Positions 1 through 4,937 of a stretch of DNA of 8,114 bases are shown here, in pieces. Numbering within the stretch: the stretch's first letter is position 1; each line of letters begins with the position of its first letter. The stretch is from an uncultured Treponema sp. (lineage in GTDB: Bacteria; Spirochaetota; Spirochaetia; Treponematales; Treponemataceae). The notes below the pieces were generated by a model. That model had not been told where the DNA came from and searched no databases. It saw only the letters and a list, made by a program, of their open reading frames with translations. The position numbers and the translations under genes were made by a program. The stretch lies in assembly GCA_905236315.1 (NCBI GenBank), contig CAJOPO010000310.1, positions 1 through 8,114 on the forward strand, read 5' to 3'.

Positions 1-86
1 CGTCTGCGGCAAACTTCCCCTTGAAAAATATGCCGTCATGGCGTAATATGATTTTAGGCTCTACCCACACTTTTTGGAGAAGAGCC
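1..86. mobile_element. Probable end of an insertion sequence, ISL3-like (partial)
   Basis: Bases 56-62 (AGGCTCT) and 81-87 (AGAGCCT) form a 7-bp inverted repeat around an 18-base loop. Read on the minus strand, the end is GGCTCTTCTCC at 86-76, followed inward by AAAAAGTGTGGGTAGAGCC. That arrangement resembles, from memory, termini of ISL3-family elements (GGCTCTT... with a hairpin at the tip). The reading frame of the leftward membrane-protein gene changes character exactly here: residues before base 87 look like membrane protein, residues after it are hydrophilic (KIILRHDGIFFKGKFAAD). The element body would lie to the left, outside the window. No transposase can be recognised: a plus-strand tail ending VCGKLPLEKYAVMA stops at base 44, and a minus-strand ATG lies at base 39, but neither matches a transposase I know. 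The family assignment is an inference. Confidence 0.42.
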
Positions 87-715
87 TTATTTTTGTAGTG
101 TAAAGCTATTATGCTTGCAATCAATGCAATAGAAAAGTCATTAAAAAATAATAGCGATAGCGAATTTAACTGAAAGTTAAATATTGTAAATGCTGCCAAA
201 AAGGGAAGAAAGCCTAAAGGGTTATTCTTTGTCTGTGCTAATAAAACACACAAAATGCTAACCAATGCAATAATTATAAAATACATTAATAGCCTTATTT
301 CTGTTATGTTATATCTTAGCAATAAAGGTTTTAGCCATAGTTGAAAGCCATGCCATAAATATGAATGGTCGTGCACTTCATAAGCTCTGCCTGCAAGAGA
401 AGATTGTAATCTTTCAATGCCTTGTGTGTCGGCTTCATTAGCATATTCATAAGCATTTATTGCATTATAAAAGGGATTATTTGTTTTTTTATTAACTATA
501 ATGGAAATGCAGTCTGCATTAGTCCAGTTATCCATAAAAGAGAAAAATACTCCCGGATATAGACCTTCCGATGATAGAATATTTGCGGATTCTTTTGCCT
601 TTGTGAGAATTAACTTTGTTGGAATTAAATTAATTAATACGAGCAATATATACCCCACAATCATAGTGATAAACGGTATAGCTATTAACTTTCTATATTT
701 CATTGTTAGTTTCAT
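1..715 (-). CDS. Multi-pass membrane protein of a glycan locus, C-terminus missing or replaced
   Basis: An open frame runs leftward from ATG at 715 to the window edge (238 codons). Its start overlaps the stop of the upstream radical SAM gene as ATGA, so the two are probably translationally coupled. Visible in the protein: a membrane helix at about residues 9-31 (LIAIPFITMIVGYILLVLIN), an extracytoplasmic segment at about 32-135 containing HDHSYLWHGFQLWLKPLL (117-132), then hydrophobic segments at about 139-160, 166-190 and 193-206. The Tyr-x-x-Trp-His-Gly-x patch recalls an uncharacterised group of large membrane proteins in surface-polysaccharide loci of gut bacteria, possibly GT-C-like glycosyltransferases; this is recollection only. 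From about residue 210 the sequence becomes hydrophilic and no longer fits a membrane protein, coinciding with the putative insertion-sequence end at base 86. The gene is therefore probably truncated, with native coding only at 87-715. Function unknown. Confidence 0.7.
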   Translation of the reverse strand, partial: MKLTMKYRKLIAIPFITMIVGYILLVLINLIPTKLILTKAKESANILSSEGLYPGVFFSFMDNWTNADCISIIVNKKTNNPFYNAINAYEYANEADTQGIERLQSSLAGRAYEVHDHSYLWHGFQLWLKPLLLRYNITEIRLLMYFIIIALVSILCVLLAQTKNNPLGFLPFLAAFTIFNFQLNSLSLLFFNDFSIALIASIIALHYKNKALLQKVWVEPKIILRHDGIFFKGKFAAD

Positions 716-1683
716 TTTCTTTCTCCTAATCTCGCTTTCATAAAACTATTTCGTATTCCAGCGTCTACAAAATCACAACCTTGACAAAAAACATATTCGT
801 CCCTATTGCTTCCAATGATTTTCCGCAAGTTTTTATACTGTGCAGATGTCCATATTTCAATTAAAGTCTTATCCTTTAAGTTGCCATAATTAGTTTTTTC
901 TAAGGCATCATTGCAACATAAGCCCACTGTTCCGTCTGGAAATATTGTAAAATCCGTAAACGGCATAATGCAAATCTTAGAGTTTCTTTTTTTATGGCTT
1001 TTATTTGGAGCACTTCCCGCTCTATTAGTTAAGATTTCTTTTATGTAGCGAATTTGTATAGTAATGTCTTTGTCCCAGTATTCAGATTTCGCTTTAACTA
1101 ATGTATATAGCTCCTTAATATTTTTGTGTAACGAAAGAGTTTCTGAGTAATTGTTTATAATCATTTTATCAATATAGGGAATGATTTTTTCAAATCTCTC
1201 TTTTGTAATAAAAGTTCCATTTGTATACAGCAACATCTTTGCATTAGGTAAGTGTTCCTTTGCATATCTATACCAATCCTCAATTCTGCTATCCATAAAC
1301 GGTTCATTGTTTACATACAGATTTAAATATCCATCATAATTAAGCCTTGAAAGCTCTTCTATGATTTTTCTAAATAGTTCTTCGTCCATCTTGGCAAATG
1401 GCCTTTTATCGTTGTTCCTATTGGCAGGGCAAAAGAAGCAGGTGCTATTACATCTGTTAATAGTTTCTATTGAGATTAGGCAAGGCAAGGGAAGAGCATT
1501 ATTTGTACTAGACTTATTTTGTTCGCCTTCAAAGAAGTTTATATATTTTGTAAATAAACCTTTACGTAACATATATTGTAGCTCTAGATATGCCCAGCTT
1601 GTATATTTTGATAGCGTCTTTCTAAGTAGCCAGCCAAGTCTACCGCCATAGGTAACGCATTTTATTCGTGCCTTATTTATCAT
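712..1683 (-). CDS. Radical SAM/SPASM-domain protein
   Basis: The product is a 323-residue enzyme of the radical S-adenosylmethionine superfamily. The cluster-binding motif Cys78-x3-Cys82-x2-Cys85 (RCNSTCFFC) would hold the [4Fe-4S] centre that cleaves SAM. NLYVNNEPFMD (121-131) and LLYTNGTFIT (151-160) fit the following strands of the partial TIM barrel. The C-terminal SPASM-type region has Cys238, Cys256-Cys257, Cys300 and Cys303 around FPDGTVGLCCND, with the typical YGNLKDKTLIEIW segment, and would bind an auxiliary Fe-S cluster. The start at 1683 overlaps the end of the glycosyltransferase frame by 11 bp, and the stop overlaps the next gene's ATG, so the three genes form one leftward operon. 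SPASM proteins modify peptides, proteins or small molecules. The glycan context suggests a role in surface-polymer or lipid-linked sugar modification, but the substrate cannot be read from sequence. The gene is intact, unlike its neighbours. Confidence 0.9.
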   Translation of the reverse strand: MINKARIKCVTYGGRLGWLLRKTLSKYTSWAYLELQYMLRKGLFTKYINFFEGEQNKSSTNNALPLPCLISIETINRCNSTCFFCPANRNNDKRPFAKMDEELFRKIIEELSRLNYDGYLNLYVNNEPFMDSRIEDWYRYAKEHLPNAKMLLYTNGTFITKERFEKIIPYIDKMIINNYSETLSLHKNIKELYTLVKAKSEYWDKDITIQIRYIKEILTNRAGSAPNKSHKKRNSKICIMPFTDFTIFPDGTVGLCCNDALEKTNYGNLKDKTLIEIWTSAQYKNLRKIIGSNRDEYVFCQGCDFVDAGIRNSFMKARLGERK

Positions 1684-2836
1684 TTACGTTTCCTATCTTC
1701 AACACCCTGTTAAAAAGTGTAAACAGCAATATTTCTGCCCCAACGGCAAAGAGCGAGCCAAATAGAATTGCCGTTTTGCATACGAGCGTTGTATTCAACT
1801 CTCCAAAGCCAGCCTGCCCCCATAACACTAAGGTTGATATTACTCCAATCATTCCAATTAGCATTACGATTATTGAAAGAAAATATCCTCTTTTATTTAT
1901 AAAGAAAATTATTTTATCTACCAATGGTGCCACTGTGGGGATTTGTCCTATTCTCCTTGCAAATATTCCTGTAAAAACCGAGAACTGTATAAATTGAAGG
2001 CCTATGAGCATTATTAAAGCACTGTAAAGCATTGTAGTTTCTTCTAATTGAATTCTGCCTATGTGCAATGGCTGAATGTAAATTATTACTGTTAAAAAAG
2101 CAAACCAATAAATGTGAATAATAACCCTGGATATGCAAATAACCATTTGGGACTGTATAAAAGTAAAAATTCAAGATGACGTAATCCGTCAGGAATACTG
2201 CGTAAATGCGGTGGTCTATCTCTACCATCGGGGTATAGCTTGCACGGAACTTCTGCAATCTTTAGCTTAAAGAGCACAGCCTTTACTACCATTTCGCTTG
2301 CAAACTCCATACCTGTTGTGCATAGGTTTATACTTTCTATGCTGTCCTTTCTAAACGCTCTTAGCCCGCAATGGAAGTCCCCGATATTCGTATGGAAAAA
2401 GAGCCTGCCCAAGCCTGATAAAAAAGGATTTCCTATATAGCGATGCGAAAAAAGACATTGCGCCTTTTTCAATGCCACCTTTAAATCTGTTTTCCATAAC
2501 TAAGTCATATCCTTCATCTAGCTTTTTTATGAACGGCTCTATATTGGAAAAATCATAGCTGTCGTCTGCGTCTCCCATTATGATGTATTCATAAGACGCG
2601 CCTTCAATCCCGCCTCTTAATGCGTAACCATAGCCTTTTTGTGATACATGAACTACCTTTGCCCCTAAGATTTCGGCTATGTGTATTGAATTATCACTGC
2701 TACCGTTATCCGCAACTATTACCTCACCTTCTATTTTCATATCACTAATAGACTTTAATGCCTTCTCGATGCATGTTCCTAATGTTCTTTCTTCATTAAG
2801 GCAGGGCATTACAACCGATAATCCTTTTTTGAGCAT
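1673..2836 (-). pseudogene. Family 2 glycosyltransferase with C-terminal membrane domain, two frameshifts
   Basis: Three overlapping frames together encode one protein of about 387 residues, the usual size for a polyprenyl-phosphate-type GT2 with C-terminal helices. Frame 1 (2836 to about 2454) has LSVVMPCLNEERTLG (6-20), VADNGSSDNS (41-50) and GDADDSYDF (88-96; Asp89-x-Asp91 as the metal/nucleotide-sugar motif). Frame 2 has HRYIGNPFLSGLGRLFF, GMEFASEMVVKA and DGRDRPPHLRSIPDG, then LYSPKWLFAYPG entering the membrane. Frame 3 (to 1673) supplies the remaining helices. The first break is at the A6 run 2448-2453 (one base too many in the sense T-run). The second is at the A6 run 2094-2099 (one base too few). 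The two errors cancel at the end but leave the middle out of frame. I chose ATG 2836 because the family starts just before LSVVMP; ATG 2890 lies inside a hairpin repeat and adds an atypical Lys/Arg-rich tail. An intact enzyme would transfer a sugar to a membrane lipid carrier. As written it makes only a truncated GT core. Confidence 0.86.
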
Positions 2837-2867
2837 TTTATAATACAATCCCTTAAATCTTGACTTC

Positions 2868-2943
2868 TTTTCCGCAGCCGAGCGTAGCAAGGCTGCGGAA
2901 AAGGACTTTAATCAAGTCCTTTTCACAGTGTACACTGTGAAAA
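2868..2943. repeat. Chain of three abutting inverted repeats (REP/MITE-like)
   Basis: Three perfect dyads follow each other. (1) TTTTCCGCAGCC at 2868-2879 pairs with 2891-2902 across an 11-base loop. (2) AAAAGGACTT at 2899-2908 pairs with 2914-2923 across a 5-base loop. (3) A loopless 24-bp palindrome lies at 2920-2943, with half-site TTTTCACAGTG followed by T|A at the centre. The last four A of repeat 1 are the first four of repeat 2, and the last four T of repeat 2 are the first four of repeat 3. The chain lies between divergently transcribed genes, so it terminates neither. It could be a mobile palindromic element, an operator array or a cruciform-forming site. It lacks the RYYYAAC and GTTRRRY ends of an integron attC site. 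Confidence 0.85.
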
Positions 2944-2989
2944 ATCCCGCTGGGCTTAATGAAAATATGGGGGAGTTCTACATTTCCTA

Positions 2990-3017
2990 TTGCAACATTG
3001 CTTTTTTTTTGTATAGT
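2990..3017 (+). promoter_or_regulatory. Candidate promoter of the methyltransferase gene with T9 in the spacer
   Basis: A possible -35 TTGCAA (2990-2995) and -10 TATAGT (3012-3017) are separated by 16 bases, nine of which are an uninterrupted T run (3002-3010). The predicted transcript start is about 3024, giving a leader of roughly 35 bases before a strong ribosome binding site, GGAGG at 3046-3050. Both boxes are imperfect, so confidence is moderate. Confidence 0.45.
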
Positions 3018-3057
3018 AATTCTGTTTTTTAGATTCTTACTTTATGGAGGAAAGTGT

Positions 3058-4005
3058 ATGAAAACCTATATCTTTGGGGCTGGTACAAGAGGAAAAAACT
3101 TTGCACAGATTTTGAACTTACATGACATTAAATTTGAGGGATTTATTGACACATTTAAAAAAGGAAGTGTTGATGTAGTTGAAAAAGATGGTTCAATGAC
3201 ATCTTTTCAGATTATTCCATTATCTGAACTTGAAAATATAAAAAGTGGAATTAACGTTATTGTTTCGCCTATTGAGCCTCAGGCTGCTAAGGATATTAGG
3301 CGAAACCTTTCGGATTTGGGAATTCAAGCGGTTTCTATAGGAACCTTGCTTTATCCGCATGATGATTTAGTTTCACAGGAACGAAATTTCATTGCGGAGT
3401 ATCATCGTGTTTGTATGAATAATTATTTTGAGCATGCAGAACAGGATGAAGCTGTTGGCATTTTTTGGAACGAAGGTACTGAGTTTTTAAGAATGTTTAG
3501 AAAACTTAATCTTAAAAATGTACTAGAACTTGCTTGTGGACGAGGTAGGCATGTTCCCCATTATATTGATAAAGCGGATAGTATTATGCTTGTGGATATT
3601 CTACAGGAAAATATAGACTTCTGTAAAAACAGATTTTCCTCTTTCCCTAAAGTTTCATACTATGCGAATAATGGGCGAGATTTGCATGATTTATCGGACG
3701 AGAGTTATTCCGCTGTGTTTTCTTATGATGCAATGGTGCACTTTGAACTTCTTGATATATACTCATATCTAAAAGAAATATACAGAGTGCTTATTTCTGG
3801 AGGAAGGGCTCTTATACATCATTCAAACCTCACGCAAAGCTATAAGCAGAGTTTTTCAAATGCTCCCGGTGGACGTAATTATATGAGCCGTGAACTCTTT
3901 GCTTATATGGCCTATCGCTCAGGATTTGAAGTTATTGAGCAAAAAGAAGGTATATGGAATATGGCATGTGGAGGGGACTGCTTGTCACTTATAGAGAAAG
4001 CGTAA
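3058..4005 (+). CDS. Class I SAM-dependent methyltransferase with N-terminal Rossmann-like domain
   Basis: A 315-residue two-domain protein. Residues 1-100 start with MKTYIFGAGTRGKNFAQIL, a glycine-rich nucleotide-binding turn, then FEGFIDTFKKG (26-36) and INVIVSPIEPQ (65-75). This is the arrangement seen in PglD-like N-terminal domains and other sugar-modifying enzymes. Residues 150-315 are a Methyltransf_11-type fold: motif I VLELACGRGRH (155-165), acidic Asp180 after IMLV for the SAM ribose, FSYDAMVHFE (221-230) as motif IV, and VLISGGRALIHHSN (244-257). The start at 3058 is set by GGAGG seven bases upstream; an in-frame ATG at 2959 would add a hydrophobic tail without a ribosome binding site and would span the promoter. 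The gene is divergent from the glycosyltransferase operon. Methylation of a surface sugar or a lipid-linked intermediate is a reasonable inference, but the substrate is unknown. The gene appears intact. Confidence 0.85.
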   Translation: MKTYIFGAGTRGKNFAQILNLHDIKFEGFIDTFKKGSVDVVEKDGSMTSFQIIPLSELENIKSGINVIVSPIEPQAAKDIRRNLSDLGIQAVSIGTLLYPHDDLVSQERNFIAEYHRVCMNNYFEHAEQDEAVGIFWNEGTEFLRMFRKLNLKNVLELACGRGRHVPHYIDKADSIMLVDILQENIDFCKNRFSSFPKVSYYANNGRDLHDLSDESYSAVFSYDAMVHFELLDIYSYLKEIYRVLISGGRALIHHSNLTQSYKQSFSNAPGGRNYMSRELFAYMAYRSGFEVIEQKEGIWNMACGGDCLSLIEKA

Positions 4006-4022
4006 TAATAGGGGGATAGAAG

Positions 4023-4110
4023 ATAGGAAACCGTGCATGGTGCAAAGTGAGATATTTTAGTTGATTTTGCAGAATATTTTACATATAATCTTATGTAGGA
4101 GGTTTCCTAT
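4023..4110. repeat. 10-bp inverted repeat flanking the TA promoter
   Basis: ATAGGAAACC (4023-4032) is exactly complementary to GGTTTCCTAT (4101-4110). The right copy runs from the last GG of the AGGAGG ribosome binding site into the AT of the antitoxin start codon. The left copy lies upstream of the predicted promoter, so the pair would be in one RNA only on transcripts reading through from the methyltransferase gene. On those it could mask the antitoxin ribosome binding site. Chance occurrence is possible. Confidence 0.4.
4061..4089 (+). promoter_or_regulatory. Promoter of the toxin-antitoxin module
   Basis: TTGATT (4061-4066) and a perfect TATAAT (4084-4089) are spaced by 17 bases, close to the vegetative sigma-factor consensus. 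Transcription would begin about 4096, leaving a leader of about a dozen bases with AGGAGG (4097-4102) before ATG 4109. The -10 box sits inside a short dyad, ACATA (4081-4085) and TATGT (4092-4096). This is a plausible operator for the autorepressing antitoxin, although only five bases per arm match. Confidence 0.7.
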
Positions 4111-4393
4111 GATAGCATTTACACGGAATGAAATGGTTTCGAGTTCTCAATTTGTACGTGAATTTGCCACTTTTCTACAGAGAATGTCGAAATCCAATGA
4201 TGAAAAGGTTGTAGTTTAAAAAAATAATCAAATGCAGGCTGTAATGATTCCCATTGATGAATATGAACGTTTAAAATCTTTAGATGATTTGCAAGAGCGA
4301 AAAGAGATTTATGAAACATTGCAGACAAGGAAAAATACTCCTATTGAAGATTATGTTTCGTATGAAGATGCTTTAAAGCAGGCTGTTTTTTAA
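4109..4393 (+). pseudogene. Phd/YefM-family antitoxin with an in-frame stop
   Basis: Conceptual product of 94 residues if one stop is ignored. The N-terminal half (SSSQFVREFATFLQRM, then EKVVV and, after the stop, KNNQMQAVMIPIDEYERL) is the Phd/YefM DNA-binding fold. The C-terminal tail, from LKSLDDLQERKEIYETL on, is the charged segment that wraps the toxin. Codon 37, at 4217-4219, is TAA where the family usually has a hydrophobic residue (expected VVVL-KNNQ). The run reads T3A7 here; T4A6 would give TTA (Leu) with no frame change. AGGAGG at 4097-4102 supports the start at 4109. The stop TAA overlaps the toxin ATG by one base (TAATG), the usual coupling. As written only a 36-residue fragment is made, which would lack toxin neutralisation. 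Confidence 0.83.
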
Positions 4394-4693
4394 TGGAATA
4401 TGAAATAAAATTTCATCCTGATGCGCTAAAAGAATTTTGTGCCTTAGATGAAAGTTTAAAACTGCTTGTAAAAAAAACAGATTGATAAATTGAAGATTTC
4501 TCCTTTGCTTGGTGAAGAACTTGGAAATAAAAATGGCTACGATTTAACAGGCTATCGAAAAATGTATGTTTGTAAAAAACAAATTCGTATAGTCTATTCG
4601 GTAATTCAAAATATCCTTGTAGTAAATATTATTGCAATAGGAAAACGAGAAGATATGGCAGTTTATGCAAAAGCAAGTCAACGGACTGATTAA
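4393..4693 (+). pseudogene. RelE/ParE-superfamily toxin with a frameshift
   Basis: ATG 4393 gives MEYEIKFHPDALKEFCALDE and continues to LLVKKTD, then stops at about 4485. Removing one A from the eight-A run 4470-4477 restores LLVKKQIDKLKISPLLGEEL, then NGYDLTGYRKMYVC, KKQIRIVYSVIQNILVVNII and AIGKREDMAVYAKASQR, giving 99 residues, the normal RelE size. The closing G-K-R-E-D-M-x-V-Y segment and the Y-R-K-x-Y ... I-R-I-V-Y pattern are characteristic of RelE-type ribosome-dependent mRNA interferases. It overlaps the antitoxin stop by one base. A 30-residue N-terminal fragment would be inactive, so loss of the antitoxin in the same locus would be tolerated. No separate promoter or ribosome binding site is seen for the downstream fragment. 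Confidence 0.83.
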
Positions 4694-4759
4694 CTTTATT
4701 TCATATCACCGCCATTTTAACAACTGATAACTGTCAACTAAAAACTTTTCCTTTTCCCA

Positions 4760-4788
4760 TTGACAAAAAATTTTCTTTAGGGTATAAA
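4760..4788 (+). promoter_or_regulatory. Promoter of the glnN-amt operon
   Basis: TTGACA (4760-4765), a perfect -35 box, is followed after exactly 17 bases by TATAAA (4783-4788). Transcription should start around 4794-4797, leaving an untranslated leader of about 140 bases that contains both terminator hairpins upstream of glnN. The promoter therefore lies ahead of the terminators, so they belong to this operon's leader and do not simply end the toxin transcript. Confidence 0.78.
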
Positions 4789-4801
4789 GATAACAGAAAT
4801 A

Positions 4802-4866
4802 GACAATGAGGTCGTAAAGAAAAAATCTTTGCGACCTTTTTGTTTTTAAATCCAACAAAGGCGTTG
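4802..4866 (+). promoter_or_regulatory. ANTAR-type antiterminator RNA element (two A1-G4 hexaloop hairpins)
   Basis: Hairpin 1 is GAC (4802-4804), loop AATGAG (4805-4810), GTC (4811-4813). Hairpin 2 is CAAC (4853-4856), loop AAAGGC (4857-4862), GTTG (4863-4866). Both loops have six bases with A at position 1 and G at position 4, the recognition signature of ANTAR-domain antiterminators such as NasR and EutV. Each hairpin's 3' part is also the 5' arm of a terminator (4809-4820 and 4857-4868), so hairpin and terminator exclude one another. The weak points are a 3-bp stem in hairpin 1 and a 39-base linker that itself contains a terminator, longer than usual. Inferred effect: a bound regulator lets polymerase reach glnN. 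Confidence 0.6.
4809..4847 (+). terminator. First leader terminator
   Basis: AGGTCGTAAAGA (4809-4820) pairs with TCTTTGCGACCT (4826-4837) over 12 positions, one a G-U pair, around an A5 loop. It runs directly into TTTTTGTTTTT (4837-4847). This is a strong intrinsic terminator located about 15 bases after the predicted transcription start. It could also stop read-through from the toxin-antitoxin remnant. Confidence 0.82.
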
Positions 4867-4920
4867 TATTTCCTAAAACTTCTAAGTGTAAAGTTTTAGA
4901 ATGTACAACGCCTTTTTTTT
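4857..4920 (+). terminator. Second leader terminator, just before glnN
   Basis: AAAGGCGTTGTA (4857-4868) pairs with TACAACGCCTTT (4904-4915). Above a 4x4 internal loop, a second stem CTAAAACTT (4873-4881) pairs with AAGTTTTAG (4891-4899) around a 9-base loop. Eight T follow (4913-4920). The hairpin ends five bases before the AGAGGA ribosome binding site (4925-4930), so it must be bypassed for glnN to be expressed; this is an attenuator position. Confidence 0.85.
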
Positions 4921-4937
4921 GTATAGAGGAATTAGTT

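Noticed and set aside
2092..2454. Programmed ribosomal frameshifting in the glycosyltransferase
   Set aside because: It would need two opposite shifts in one gene. The sites lack a recognisable stimulatory structure, and other genes here show similar homopolymer lesions, so slippage or sequence error is simpler.
2868..2943. Integron attC site
   Set aside because: The dyads lack the RYYYAAC/GTTRRRY core sites and the extrahelical-base pattern. There is no integrase or cassette structure in the window.
2959..3057. In-frame upstream ATG extending the methyltransferase by 33 residues with a hydrophobic segment
   Set aside because: It has no ribosome binding site, covers the candidate promoter, and the glycine-rich Rossmann start (MKTYIFGAG) at 3058 follows a strong GGAGG at the right distance.
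4217..4219. Recoded or read-through TAA in the antitoxin
   Set aside because: TAA is used as a normal stop by glnN, the antitoxin's own end and other genes here. A T4A6-to-T3A7 change explains it.
3002..4926. The same string CTTTTTTTTGTATAG near 3009 and 4919 as a shared regulatory element
   Set aside because: At 4919 the T run is a terminator tail followed by a ribosome binding site; at 3009 there is no stable stem before it. Shared T-rich low complexity is the likelier reason.
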